Below are positions 18,251 through 29,371 of a stretch of 64,000 nt of DNA, piece after piece. This DNA comes from Deltaproteobacteria bacterium (lineage in GTDB: Bacteria; Myxococcota_A; Polyangia; HGW-17): assembly GCA_016937155.1 (NCBI GenBank), contig JAFGWM010000081.1, forward strand, positions 1 to 64,000, given 5' to 3'. The position numbers were made by a program, and so were the translations under genes. The notes beneath the pieces are model-generated. The model did not search any database, was not told where the DNA came from, and worked only from the letters and a program-made list of their open reading frames with translations. How positions within the stretch are numbered: position 1 is the first letter of the stretch; each line of letters begins with the position of its first letter.

Positions 18251-18922
18251 TCACCTAGGCATCATAAATGGAGCAGGTTTTTCATTTATTCTACTTCTTG
18301 CCCCTAGACCCTGTCCTGTAAGCTCCATTTCAAATTTAGAATCTGAAAATTTAAGCATACCCCATAATTTAACATTCTTATGGTGATACATCTCAACAAT
18401 GTTACCATCGGCATCAACACCTTTTACTTTCAGAGCACCTGGAAAAATACCAGCGCTGGTTCTCACATCCATTTTTCCAACAACTTTAGGTTTTTTCAAA
18501 GGTTTTCTAAAAAGAACAGGAACAATCGAGTCGGGATGCTTCGCCGTGGGAAGTCTCATTGCGTACATTTTTCCGAATTTAACTATTGTTTCCTCGGGAT
18601 CACCCATCTGCTGTCCCGGTTTTCCTTTGAAAAGCATTTTAAGATATATGGTTTTACCTATTCCCTTGAGAGTGACTTCAATCCATGTTTTTCTTCCGGC
18701 ATCCTCACGACCAACAAAAGCAATCCGAATGGAATATTTTTTATTTTTTCTGAGATCTCTGATCTGGTAACTTACCCAGCTACCTATTTTAATTGTTTTT
18801 TCAGGAATTGAACTGAGAATTTTTGTATTATTGGGAACCGGTATCTGTGAAGGCAACGGACCGGATTTACTGCCATATGATACACCCGGGAGAATCAGGA
18901 AAATAACCATCATACGAAACAT
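18251..18922 (-). CDS. Exported protein of unknown function
   Basis: A 223-residue protein with an N-terminal signal peptide (MFRMMVIFLILPGVSYG, cleavage likely after YG; no lipobox). The mature part is predicted mostly beta and is rich in basic residues, with a repeated pattern of short strands, and contains no cysteine. I do not recognise the family. AGGA lies about 7 nt before the ATG. It begins 29 nt after obg on the same strand, and the tail-anchored protein follows 5 nt later, so the two may work together in the envelope. Confidence 0.75.
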   Translation of the reverse strand: MFRMMVIFLILPGVSYGSKSGPLPSQIPVPNNTKILSSIPEKTIKIGSWVSYQIRDLRKNKKYSIRIAFVGREDAGRKTWIEVTLKGIGKTIYLKMLFKGKPGQQMGDPEETIVKFGKMYAMRLPTAKHPDSIVPVLFRKPLKKPKVVGKMDVRTSAGIFPGALKVKGVDADGNIVEMYHHKNVKLWGMLKFSDSKFEMELTGQGLGARSRINEKPAPFMMPR

Positions 18923-18951
18923 TGTGAAATCCTTTCATTCAAGAAAAGCAA

Positions 18952-20004
<1,053 letters not shown>

Positions 20005-20050
20005 CTAAACGGTTTCAATGATATTTCAAAGGGGAAAATTTAAGGATAAA

Positions 20051-20308
20051 TCAGGCGGCGGGTTCCACATGGACTCTTTTTTTATTTTGTCCATAGGATT
20101 CAAAAACTACTGTTCCATCAATAAGTGCAAACAGTGTGTAATCTTTTCCAAGTCCAACATTTCTGCCGGGGTGGATTTTTGTTCCCAATTGTCTGACGAT
20201 AATATTTCCAGCTCTTGCGGCCTGACCACCGAAAAGTTTAATACCTCTTCTTTGACCAGCACTATCACGACCGTTTCTGGTAGAGCCTTGTCCTTTCTTA
20301 TGAGCCAT
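20051..20308 (-). CDS. rpmA: 50S ribosomal protein L27
   Basis: An 85-residue basic protein beginning [16 protein letters not shown], the universal L27 N-terminus that reaches the peptidyl-transferase centre, with the conserved [27 protein letters not shown] compressed in its middle and end. No cleavable N-terminal extension of the Firmicutes type is present. It follows rplU by 13 nt. Confidence 0.97.
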   Translation of the reverse strand: MAHKKGQGSTRNGRDSAGQRRGIKLFGGQAARAGNIIVRQLGTKIHPGRNVGLGKDYTLFALIDGTVVFESYGQNKKRVHVEPAA

Positions 20309-20321
20309 AATTCATTCCTCC

Positions 20322-20633
20322 TCAGGCTTTGATACCTGTGATCTGCAGTTCAGTAAAGAGTTGACGATGTCCTTTCTTACTGGCTGAGTCTTTTCTTCTA
20401 CGGTATTTATAAATTATTATCTTACGATCTTTTCCCTGTCTGACGATACGTGCAGAAACACTGGCACCGTTAATTGAGGGTTTCCCTATTTTGATTTCTT
20501 CGCCATTGGAATAAAGAAGAACGTCATCAAGAGTGATCTCACTTCCAGCTTCACCATTAATTTTATTCACACGAACAAAACTGCCGGGCTCAACTTTATA
20601 CTGTCTACCACCGGTTCTAATTACTGCAAACAT
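20322..20633 (-). CDS. rplU: 50S ribosomal protein L21
   Basis: A 103-residue protein with the L21 signature MFAVIRTGGRQYKVEPGSF at the start and KYRRRKDSASKKGHRQLFT near the end, which binds 23S rRNA. Translation starts at 20633, where AAGGAG lies 6 nt upstream; the frame stays open further upstream through the leader. It is the first gene of rplU-rpmA-obg plus two envelope genes. Confidence 0.97.
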   Translation of the reverse strand: MFAVIRTGGRQYKVEPGSFVRVNKINGEAGSEITLDDVLLYSNGEEIKIGKPSINGASVSARIVRQGKDRKIIIYKYRRRKDSASKKGHRQLFTELQITGIKA

Positions 20634-20640
20634 TTGAAAC

Positions 20641-20710
20641 TCCTTATTATTCCGGATACAGGGCCCGAAAGGGGACTTTGTGAACCATATGTTCCCAATA
20701 CCGGATACGG
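20641..20710 (-). promoter_or_regulatory. rplU leader with direct repeat (candidate ribosomal leader)
   Basis: The predicted untranslated leader of about 75 nt carries two copies of GTATCCGG (minus strand, at 20708-20701 and 20659-20652) and a short CCC/GGG hairpin between them. L21 leaders that bind their own product are known in other bacteria, but I cannot fold this one confidently. Confidence 0.3.
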
Positions 20711-20716
20711 AGGAAG

Positions 20717-20744
20717 AGAATAGTGATATTGAGAAAAGTGTCAA
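20717..20744 (-). promoter_or_regulatory. Promoter of rplU-rpmA-obg
   Basis: On the minus strand, TTGACA (20744-20739) is followed after 16 nt by TATTCT (20722-20717). It lies only 18 nt beyond the stop codon of the upstream giant lipoprotein gene. Confidence 0.65.
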
Positions 20745-20762
20745 GAGATCAGTATAATTAAA

Positions 20763-23700
20763 TTAAATTTCTTTTTTCTTTTCAGGAATTTTATCTTCTT
20801 CTTCCTTTAAAAGAGTAAATTTTCCATCACGGGTGTACGAATAAAAATAAGTGACCCCATGCTTTAGTTTCAATGGAACTGATGCAACACTGAAATTTTT
20901 CCTCCATAGATCATTGACTATTTTGAGCGATGCAACAGCATCGGGTTCCAGTGGAGCAGTACCTGTTTTAAGAATTCTAACTCTGTAAATCATATCAACA
21001 CGATCGGTTTTTAAAGGAAACATGAACAGACCCAGAGAGCTCTGAGCAACACCGGGGTTATCCCAGCTTAAAACCGGAAGGTCTTCAGGTTTCACTTTTT
21101 TCCGAACAGCCTCATGATAACTGGCGTAGTCCTCTTTATTGGTACTTTGAATAAAAACAGTCCCACGATTTACTTCAAGTACAACATATGATGATCCTTC
21201 CTCTTCAAGAAGGCCATTACGTCTGACCCTTGCTCTTATATGGGATATGTTTTTACCTTTTTTAAGGTACTGATCCTGAATCATGGCAAGGTTCAGTATA
21301 AGCAAGTGCCTTGCAAGAGAATCTCCATTTGAAAGCATAAGTTTTTCAAAAATTCTTAATCCCAGTTCAGTCTCCCCTCTTTTTATTCTGGTCTGTGCTA
21401 ATAGCACTTCGGGTGTGATCTGTCTCGGTAATAGCCATTTCAGTACTTTATAATCACTTAGAGCATCTTCAAAAAGACCATGTCCATAGAAAAAATCTCC
21501 CAGTTTTTTTCTGGTAAGAGGATCATATGGAGCCAGTTCCACCAGAGTGGAAATAACCAGCTTGGATTCATTATCCATTTTGTTTTCCATTAGATATTCA
21601 GCTAAATTGACTCTCTGGCCACTTGTCAGATCTTTTCTCCAAAGCAATCCCTGAACAAGTGAAGAGGAAAGATCTTTTCTGGAAGCCTTTGAAGTTGCCT
21701 GAATATACATGAGAGTCAATTCAACACTGTCTTTTTCAAGTCTGTGGAATTTTGCTATGAGTTCCATGCGTTTCAGACTTTTTTCCTGAGTATTTAACTT
21801 TTTGAATTCTTTATCATTATCTAGTTTAACAAGCTCTTTTTTAACAGCACCTACAAGAGCACTTCCCCCAAGATTAAAGTGTCTTGCCACCAGAAAAGAG
21901 TCCTGAACTGATTTAATACTTCTGAATATCTTTTCCTTCACATAATTTTTAACAACCCATCCCTGATCAGATATAAGAGATGCAAAGGCAAGCCTGTTAG
22001 ACATATTGAGTTTGTCCAATATAACGTCCAGTAAAGCTTTTTTGGATATCCAGTCACTGATTTCACAGGCATTAAGTGCTTTTCTGAATACCTGTTCGGC
22101 AGTGTAACTTCTTGGACTGTATCCAAGAGCTGATAACCAGGATCTTCTTCTGACTTCAATGTATGATCTGGAAATTTTGCTGCATTTTACCGGAACAATC
22201 TGTCCGGTACTTTTAAAACTGTATATATGACGAAAAACAAGGTTTTCATTTCCGGATGGCATTGCCACCAGATCAGGCATTAGTTTCAATGCTCTGTCTA
22301 TACACTTTAAAACATCCTGATCTGTAATGGTTGTTGAGTAAAGTTTAAACTGCTTAATTCTTCCTGATGGCTCCACCTCAAATTCATAAGTGGCACTTCC
22401 ACCTGCACTGGGCATAAAAAGTGCTTTCCTGTTATAACAATCAACAACAGCTTCTTTTCTGCTTTTTTCATTCAAAAGTCTGCTGTAATAAAATGACATA
22501 TTGAAAATACCTGAGTTTGCCTGAATATCAGGAAGTGAAAGTCCGGTTATCTCTGAAGGAGGACGATTCTGAATCATTCTGAAGTGGAATGCCCTCACTG
22601 ATGGCAACTCGCTGAAAAGTGCACTGGAGAGTCTTATGGAAGATCCCACAACACCGGTTGTAACAAAATGCATGGCTGTCAGAGGCGTAACCAGCTTATT
22701 TTCCATTGCAAAGGATGAAACACTGAGTTTCCCGCTACCCTGGGAGATAAGATCATCCACTCTGGAATAAGCCCACATTCTTTCAATAATTTCACTGTCA
22801 CTGCTGTGACTGATTTTCAGAGGAAGCCGCGTGCTGAATTTTTTACCCTTTATCCATCCCTGAATCTCAAAATCCTTGGGAACCGGTTTGGAAATAAATC
22901 CACTTACATAATGGGTCTGATTTATTCCGAGTGTAGGATTAACCACAGGTGTAATTTTGGAGGCTTTATTTCCTAGTAGAACTCTTACTTCCTTGAAGCT
23001 TGATGCAGCTGTTTCCTCAATAACTCCATTTATAATACCGGTCATTTTTCTAACTGTTGATGCAGTATAGACTTTTCCAAGAACATCAAGAGAAGTGCCA
23101 CCATGATTTTCACCAAGAATAATTCCTCTGAAAACCGGTGGAGGATCAGTTATTGACATAAACGTTTTTAAATCTTCACCGAGCATGGCGCCCCTTGAGG
23201 GATTACCATCACCGATATATAGAATTGTTCCTTCTCCGCCGGGTATAACAACTGCTGCTTTTTCCAGAGCTTTTCCAAGATCTGTTGCACCACCCGGTAC
23301 CATTCTTGATAGATTTTCAGAAAGTTTTTTTATTCTTTCGGAACTTACAGATGCAAGTCCAGCACCATCAAGAGGTATTATGTCATTTCTTAAAACGTAT
23401 ACTGCAAGTTTATCGGAGGATCTGAACTTTTCCAGAACACTTGCAAATCCAGTTTTTAGCATCTGGATTTTTCCGCTGTCCAGTGATGCACTCAGATCAA
23501 GAAGCATCACCATATTCACTCCATCATTGGAAACATTTCCCACATTAAGTTTAGAGGCAATCTGGGACATCGGTATACTCAGCATAAAGGGAACTTTATC
23601 CTTACCTTTTCGGGGTAGTTCCATAAGAACCTGAGACTGCTCATCCGGGTAGATTTCAGCTACAAAATCACTGCCCGGTGTGAAATCATTACGTCGGATG

Positions 23701-24842
23701 ATCATACGTCTCTTTTCAAATATTCCCCCCCAGCCGCTTCTAAGTTTTGCACCAGTTTCCTCAATCCTCATAGAAAGCTCAAAATCACCTGATCTCTGCC
23801 CCCCCTTCATCAGGTAGGAATATAGTCGTCTGCCCTTCTCCTCCGGAAGCTTCTGTGCGTACTTAATAGTTAGTTCCACTTCTGAACTTGGTGGAAGTGA
23901 TTTAAGTTCAGCACCGAAATTACCACCCCCAAGCATATAAAAACTTTCATCAGTATAGCCGTTGGTTTCTTCCTGCACCTGACTGAGATATCCACTGCTT
24001 ACAGTACTTCCCTTGCGAAGTTCAACTTCCAGAATTGAAGCATCAACTGGAAGCTGTACCCTGTATTCACCATCCCTCGTGTAACTCACCGGATTAAAAA
24101 ATGTCTGCTTTATTTCGGTGATGGCAACCCTTTTCTTTATTCTCACACTTACTGAATGCTTCCTTAGAATCAACGCATTGACTCCAACATTTCCTGAATT
24201 TTTCCCTTTTAAAATACCGTATCCTGCACCACTCACCATAGGTCTTGAAAAACCACCAGTCCAATCAACCCACAGTTCATTTTCCACTTTTAAGGGTCCC
24301 TTGTCGGTAAGTTCAAAAGTACCACCCTTAAGTTGAACAGGTTTTTTGGCCATTACATTCACCTCACCACGAAGGTGATGAATGAAATATCTTCCTTTTC
24401 TTATTTCAACATCAAATGCGCCATTTCTTGACTCAAGCAGATAGGAACCGGCTCTGATTTTTATATTTTTGTCGCGTTTGACTTCCAGCCATATACGTCC
24501 TGATTTAAGTGAAACACTGTCAGTGTCAGCAATAATGGATGTTTGATTATCGAGAAGTATATTTCCCCCATCATCAAGTCTCAGCCAACCGTGAGCTGTT
24601 GTTGAAATAACAGTTTTTTCACCAACCCTTGAAATACTGTCCGTATTAAAATTTCCAATTCTGGCATTCACACCCATGGGATCAAAAGTTGCGATGCTTT
24701 TTTCAAACCTGACTCTCGGAGCATTGGCAACAGATGATTTTGAACGGTTTACTTCGTTATCAGGCAGTTTTCCACAACTTAATGTGGTTGCAGCCATAAA
24801 AAAAGTTGCCAGCAGTGTATTTTTCATAGTGGCCTCTTTCAT
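20763..24842 (-). CDS. Giant FecR/VIT/vWA/AgmX-like lipoprotein (paralogue B)
   Basis: A 1359-residue lipoprotein (lipobox TTLSC, Cys23). In order I see a FecR-like beta domain (about 70-165), a VIT domain (about 220-330, ITEIKQTFFNPVSYTRDGEY), a vWA domain (about 440-600) with an intact metal site DLSAS (449-453) and a later G-G-A-T-D-L stretch, an AgmX/PglI-like domain (about 795-875, two Cys, EFEVEPSGRIKQF), a helical-repeat region (about 900-1230) and a beta-rich C-terminal segment. VIT-vWA proteins usually bind other proteins at the surface. The start overlaps the upstream paralogue stop (ATGA) and has AGGTG 7 nt before it; ATG 24827 with GAGG is an alternative. Function unknown. Confidence 0.88.
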   Translation of the reverse strand: MKEATMKNTLLATFFMAATTLSCGKLPDNEVNRSKSSVANAPRVRFEKSIATFDPMGVNARIGNFNTDSISRVGEKTVISTTAHGWLRLDDGGNILLDNQTSIIADTDSVSLKSGRIWLEVKRDKNIKIRAGSYLLESRNGAFDVEIRKGRYFIHHLRGEVNVMAKKPVQLKGGTFELTDKGPLKVENELWVDWTGGFSRPMVSGAGYGILKGKNSGNVGVNALILRKHSVSVRIKKRVAITEIKQTFFNPVSYTRDGEYRVQLPVDASILEVELRKGSTVSSGYLSQVQEETNGYTDESFYMLGGGNFGAELKSLPPSSEVELTIKYAQKLPEEKGRRLYSYLMKGGQRSGDFELSMRIEETGAKLRSGWGGIFEKRRMIIRRNDFTPGSDFVAEIYPDEQSQVLMELPRKGKDKVPFMLSIPMSQIASKLNVGNVSNDGVNMVMLLDLSASLDSGKIQMLKTGFASVLEKFRSSDKLAVYVLRNDIIPLDGAGLASVSSERIKKLSENLSRMVPGGATDLGKALEKAAVVIPGGEGTILYIGDGNPSRGAMLGEDLKTFMSITDPPPVFRGIILGENHGGTSLDVLGKVYTASTVRKMTGIINGVIEETAASSFKEVRVLLGNKASKITPVVNPTLGINQTHYVSGFISKPVPKDFEIQGWIKGKKFSTRLPLKISHSSDSEIIERMWAYSRVDDLISQGSGKLSVSSFAMENKLVTPLTAMHFVTTGVVGSSIRLSSALFSELPSVRAFHFRMIQNRPPSEITGLSLPDIQANSGIFNMSFYYSRLLNEKSRKEAVVDCYNRKALFMPSAGGSATYEFEVEPSGRIKQFKLYSTTITDQDVLKCIDRALKLMPDLVAMPSGNENLVFRHIYSFKSTGQIVPVKCSKISRSYIEVRRRSWLSALGYSPRSYTAEQVFRKALNACEISDWISKKALLDVILDKLNMSNRLAFASLISDQGWVVKNYVKEKIFRSIKSVQDSFLVARHFNLGGSALVGAVKKELVKLDNDKEFKKLNTQEKSLKRMELIAKFHRLEKDSVELTLMYIQATSKASRKDLSSSLVQGLLWRKDLTSGQRVNLAEYLMENKMDNESKLVISTLVELAPYDPLTRKKLGDFFYGHGLFEDALSDYKVLKWLLPRQITPEVLLAQTRIKRGETELGLRIFEKLMLSNGDSLARHLLILNLAMIQDQYLKKGKNISHIRARVRRNGLLEEEGSSYVVLEVNRGTVFIQSTNKEDYASYHEAVRKKVKPEDLPVLSWDNPGVAQSSLGLFMFPLKTDRVDMIYRVRILKTGTAPLEPDAVASLKIVNDLWRKNFSVASVPLKLKHGVTYFYSYTRDGKFTLLKEEEDKIPEKKKEI

Positions 24843-27800
24843 TTCAATTCACCTTTGGTAAGTGTAAGTTTATATTCCGATTTAGCAGAATCAAATTTAA
24901 GTTGACGAATAATAATCTTCTCAGTTGGTTTCCCTTCGTTTAAAATTATGGTCAACTGTGCGTTCACAGGATTTCTAGCGGTTTTAGAAGTTCTGCTAAC
25001 CCTGAGATGTATAACATCCGGAAGTTTTGATGAAATAACACCCTCTACTCCCCAGCCCGGTTTAAGGAATGGAACCCTTAACATGTTCTCTTCTGAAATA
25101 CCCCAAGTGAATTCCAGATCACTTCTTGGATGCAGATAACTTAAAATAATTTTCTGGGATTCATCATTACGATACAGTGCCATTGAAGTACCCCTGTCAT
25201 GAATTCCAGAGTGATTTTTATTTTTTCCAGCTAAAAGCATACCCGCAAGATGCCTTGATGCAACTATTCTAGCTGTTTTCACGATATCACTTCCGGGCTC
25301 ACTCTTTGTCAGAATTTCTTCTATCAGCCCCAGAGATTTCTCGTGTTCTCCACTGTATTCATATGCCATTGCAAGCAGCAGTTTTGATTCACTTGAACCG
25401 GCACTGAGACTCATCAGAGATGTTAATTCTCTAACAGCGAGTTTGTACCACCCATAAGCCATATAGAGAGTACCAAGAATCCTTCTGCGCTGAGGATTTG
25501 AAGGTGCAAATTCAACAAGTTCACTTAAAAGCCTTCTGGCATTCTTTGTGTCACCGTTTCTTATGAGATATTCAGCAGTTTCCAGTCTTAACTCTTCATC
25601 AAGCATTGGATTTCCATAAAATTCAGAAATCAGGTTCTTTGCTCTGATCTTCATTTTTTTGTCTTCGAAAATATTCAATAGAAGAATTTTCAGCCAGCTG
25701 TCGCTCTTGTTGGATTTAATTAATTTTTTTAGAACCATTATTTTTTTCTCGGCTGAAGTTTCCTTTTCAAGAATATCCATTATTTTGGTTCTTGAAGTGG
25801 TCTGACTAAGCCCAAGGGATGCTCTGACTTTAAGAAGTTCCTGAACTGTTTTAATTCTTGCAAGAATTGCACTTTTCAAAAATGCACTGTATCCATATGA
25901 AGGCACGAATCTTCTGTAAAATCTTAAAAGATTATTCACATCAGGCAGCATTGAAATACTAAGCCTGAGAAAAACCATTTTTGAATGAGGACTGGGGAGT
26001 TCACATAGTTTTCTGGCGTCATTATAAACTTCTATAATAGAATTGATCCCCCTCGCTCCAATTCTTTCCTTCCATAAATTTCTGCGTTGCCATAAAGGAA
26101 GTTTTGAAGCAGCACTACAGGGATCAGGCTTTCTCTGAAAATTACAGTCTCTGCAGAAAAAGAGATTGTATGTATTATATGTATTTCCTCTGGAAGTCGG
26201 GAAAATCTGTGAACCAGAACCACCAAAGCCTGTAACAGCGGGTGAAACTGATTTTGCATAGCCTGTCACTTTTTTTGTATTGGAAAACATCCACAACTGA
26301 GTCATTCGAACTTTCCCTTTTTCCGGTCGGGGATACTTCCACGTCATCGCTCTGGAACATATACAGTTACCAAGTTTTTTGTGAAAACTCATAAATGGCT
26401 TACAACTTATCACTCTGCCCCTTGCAAGTACCATTTTAACACCGACACTACCCGCTAATAATTCATTTTCCATCAGAACTTTCTGATAACAGTGATGAAC
26501 CTCTCTGCGATGTGCTCTTGTAACAGCCCATACTTCATTCCTGTCAATTTTTCCAATCACTGTTGGCGGCATGCTTCTCACTCTGACATTGAAGTTATAT
26601 CCTCCCATTGAACCAAATCGTCCACCAAGACCCCCACCGCCGCCAATTCCAATACCAGAATCAGCACTCATGACTGATCTGTCATCAATTTTCAGGGATG
26701 AAGATGGTTTTTTCGTTCTGGCATTGAATTTTGCGGCAGGAATTTCAGCAGGCATATTTTTGTTATCAAATACACCCGATAATTTTCCTCCCTTTTGCTG
26801 ACCATATCCCTGTCCGGATGATGTCGAATCTGAGTAGACTCTGGAAGTTCCTCTGTGCGATCTTCGGGGACTTCTCTTTGCCTTCTTCTCCGACTTGTAG
26901 ATACTTCCTCCACTGGATAAAGTACCTGTGGGTGCTGCACCTTCATTTTCCTGGGAAAAACTTTTCAGCAATTTCTCTCTACGAACTGATTTGTCTCTTT
27001 TGGGTTCAGCAGCAAAATCCTTGTTTTTCTCTGTCAGGGCTACAGATTTTTCTTCATCCTTTTCGAGATTTCTGGAATCATCCTCTTTATCCTCAAGATT
27101 AAGCCCCATTTCCTGTGCTTCCTTTAATGTTGGGACATAAAGACTGGTATAGGGTGTCACTATTTCAAAACGCATACCGAGATCAAGAATCTCTTCACCA
27201 CTGGCCCCTGCGAGCTGCAGAGCCTTAAGTTCTTCATTAGCCCATCTTCTGGCTATTTCACGAACATCAGTAAATCTATTCCATTCAACACTGAAGGTCC
27301 TGCTCCATGGTCTGGAATCCTTCTCACCCTTCAGAATTATAGATGAGGGAAGTTTGCCACCAGTCATTTTACCGCTTACATTTAAAACTTTCCCTGCTTC
27401 ATACAGAATTTCATCCTTGGGGAAAAATTTGCCGACATTGCCGTTCAGTGAAACCGAAAGATTATGTATCCTCGGTTTTCTGAAATCATTAATGAAAGAT
27501 GGCAGCTCTCTTAATACCCCAACTTCACTGAGTAAAAGAGGGGAAACATCCTGACTGAGACGTTTTAATACTTCAAGTCCCTCACCATCAGAAGTTGCAA
27601 TAGCTCTGAAACCTATATTGTAAGGCAGTTGATGCCACTTTTCTGCAAGACTTTCAGGTTTTAACTCCCCAACGGTGGGTTTACCATTCCCGATATAAAG
27701 CAGTATCCCTGCTCTTGCCTGATTTTCAGATGGAAAAAGTTTTCCCGCCTGAGTGATAAGTTCCAGTATATCAGTAGCTCCACCCTTTTTCTCACGGGCA

Positions 27801-29371
27801 AGTTTTTCCAAAATACCTACTGGATCCGATTTGCCTGCCTCCAGAAACTGTATATTTGATTCCCTCAACCCGAGATCTCCGCTGACTATTGCCATTCGAT
27901 CCCCTTTTCTCAGTGTTGACACAGCCGTTTCAACAGCCAGTCTGGCCAGTGATATCTGACTTCTGGTTGTGTCAGCACTGAAGTCAACCACCATAAGAAG
28001 ATCAACATTTCTGGACTTTTCTTCTGAAACACTCAGGGGATAAAGTCTCGCGAAGAAATAATCTCCACGTTTGATGGAATCACCCTTCCTCCCAGCGGGT
28101 CTTGTATACCAGCCCGAAGAGGTGGTACCCTCCATCCCATCATCCTCCAGTTGCAGATTGAAATCACTTGTACTGATAAAATCAGTTGCCTTAAGCTCAA
28201 GTAAAGTACCATCAGGAGTCACCCCCAGATTAGCTTTGGCAAATCTCGCACGGCTCTGACTGAGATCAACTGTGAGATCAAGTTCTCCGTATTCTGGTGA
28301 GCGGTTGTCATTTCCCACAAGTGGAAGATGGTATGATCTGTGGTTTCTTGTTTCTCCACTGCGTTCCATCCATGTTGTATAGCGAATAAGAACTTTTCTT
28401 TTTTCCCCTGCTTTTATCGGATAAATAAATGCTCTGTACCTGCGGCCTTCCTCATGTTCCAGCAATGCAGGATCTTCAGTGGAACCGGCATATACATTAC
28501 TCTGATACTGTATTTTTGCGAGGGTTTTACCTTTAATGATTCCATAAACAAGTTTACCCTGACGATCAACAGCAAACCCGTTTATCATAGCCCCTTTAGG
28601 TGCTTCAAAACGATATATACCTTCAAGAGTATCTCTAGTGGGATTGTAAAATTCCTGAGTAATTGTTGTAACTGCAAGATCCCCAACAACTTCCACATTT
28701 ATTTTCATGGAATTAATCAGAAGAGGCAAATGTGCCTTACCTTTTGTTCCTGCCCTTCTTGCCCCTAAAACCCCCTGTCCGGGCACAAGATTATTCTCAT
28801 CATCTTCTTCCCACTGACTTTCACCGTTACCCGGCTCCCACCATTTAATAGGCTTGATACTGGGAGAAGGTAGTAAAAACAGTGCATTTCCTTCTTTTAC
28901 AAGAAATCGTTTTCCATCCTTTTCAGCTAAAAGTTCACCTCTGAAAACATTCATGGAAGATCGTTCGCCATTGACCAATTGAATGCTACTGCCCTTGGCA
29001 CGAAGCTTCCAGCCTTTCCATGATGTTTCACCCATAAACGAAGCGGGAAAATCAATTACGGCACTTCCCCCTGTAATTACCGCCATATCTTTTTTTATCA
29101 GGGTTTTGGAAACACTATCAAGGTGAATAACCACACCATTTTCATGTGTAATTTCAGCCTCGCCATCACCTGTACTTACTATTTCCCCGTCAACTGACAA
29201 CCATCTGCCGGTGATTGCTTTCACAGGATTTCCGCGAAAAACATCTCCTCTCAAAACCCTTACCGAAGAGTAAGTCCTTGAAAAATTTTCCAGATTAAAG
29301 TTACTTCCCTCTTTTTCCTGAGAACACCCAGCAAAAAAAAGTATGGATAAAAGCAGTGTCAATCTTCTCAT
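24839..29371 (-). CDS. Giant FecR/VIT/vWA/AgmX/TPR lipoprotein (paralogue A)
   Basis: A 1510-residue lipoprotein (lipobox FAGC). It has the same architecture as its neighbour: FecR-like domain (about 45-160), VIT domain (about 210-340, TTITQEFYNPTRDTLEG), vWA domain (about 455-630), a long low-complexity basic and Gly-rich linker (about 770-940), an AgmX-like domain (about 955-1030), a CRDC-containing segment and TPR-like helices (about 1240-1360). The vWA metal motif reads DFSAD, with Asp replacing the last Ser of DxSxS. GGAGG lies 5 nt before ATG 29371. It is translationally coupled to paralogue B, so the pair is probably made in a fixed ratio. The sequences have diverged well beyond a recent duplication. 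Confidence 0.88.
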   Translation of the reverse strand: MRRLTLLLSILFFAGCSQEKEGSNFNLENFSRTYSSVRVLRGDVFRGNPVKAITGRWLSVDGEIVSTGDGEAEITHENGVVIHLDSVSKTLIKKDMAVITGGSAVIDFPASFMGETSWKGWKLRAKGSSIQLVNGERSSMNVFRGELLAEKDGKRFLVKEGNALFLLPSPSIKPIKWWEPGNGESQWEEDDENNLVPGQGVLGARRAGTKGKAHLPLLINSMKINVEVVGDLAVTTITQEFYNPTRDTLEGIYRFEAPKGAMINGFAVDRQGKLVYGIIKGKTLAKIQYQSNVYAGSTEDPALLEHEEGRRYRAFIYPIKAGEKRKVLIRYTTWMERSGETRNHRSYHLPLVGNDNRSPEYGELDLTVDLSQSRARFAKANLGVTPDGTLLELKATDFISTSDFNLQLEDDGMEGTTSSGWYTRPAGRKGDSIKRGDYFFARLYPLSVSEEKSRNVDLLMVVDFSADTTRSQISLARLAVETAVSTLRKGDRMAIVSGDLGLRESNIQFLEAGKSDPVGILEKLAREKKGGATDILELITQAGKLFPSENQARAGILLYIGNGKPTVGELKPESLAEKWHQLPYNIGFRAIATSDGEGLEVLKRLSQDVSPLLLSEVGVLRELPSFINDFRKPRIHNLSVSLNGNVGKFFPKDEILYEAGKVLNVSGKMTGGKLPSSIILKGEKDSRPWSRTFSVEWNRFTDVREIARRWANEELKALQLAGASGEEILDLGMRFEIVTPYTSLYVPTLKEAQEMGLNLEDKEDDSRNLEKDEEKSVALTEKNKDFAAEPKRDKSVRREKLLKSFSQENEGAAPTGTLSSGGSIYKSEKKAKRSPRRSHRGTSRVYSDSTSSGQGYGQQKGGKLSGVFDNKNMPAEIPAAKFNARTKKPSSSLKIDDRSVMSADSGIGIGGGGGLGGRFGSMGGYNFNVRVRSMPPTVIGKIDRNEVWAVTRAHRREVHHCYQKVLMENELLAGSVGVKMVLARGRVISCKPFMSFHKKLGNCICSRAMTWKYPRPEKGKVRMTQLWMFSNTKKVTGYAKSVSPAVTGFGGSGSQIFPTSRGNTYNTYNLFFCRDCNFQRKPDPCSAASKLPLWQRRNLWKERIGARGINSIIEVYNDARKLCELPSPHSKMVFLRLSISMLPDVNNLLRFYRRFVPSYGYSAFLKSAILARIKTVQELLKVRASLGLSQTTSRTKIMDILEKETSAEKKIMVLKKLIKSNKSDSWLKILLLNIFEDKKMKIRAKNLISEFYGNPMLDEELRLETAEYLIRNGDTKNARRLLSELVEFAPSNPQRRRILGTLYMAYGWYKLAVRELTSLMSLSAGSSESKLLLAMAYEYSGEHEKSLGLIEEILTKSEPGSDIVKTARIVASRHLAGMLLAGKNKNHSGIHDRGTSMALYRNDESQKIILSYLHPRSDLEFTWGISEENMLRVPFLKPGWGVEGVISSKLPDVIHLRVSRTSKTARNPVNAQLTIILNEGKPTEKIIIRQLKFDSAKSEYKLTLTKGELK

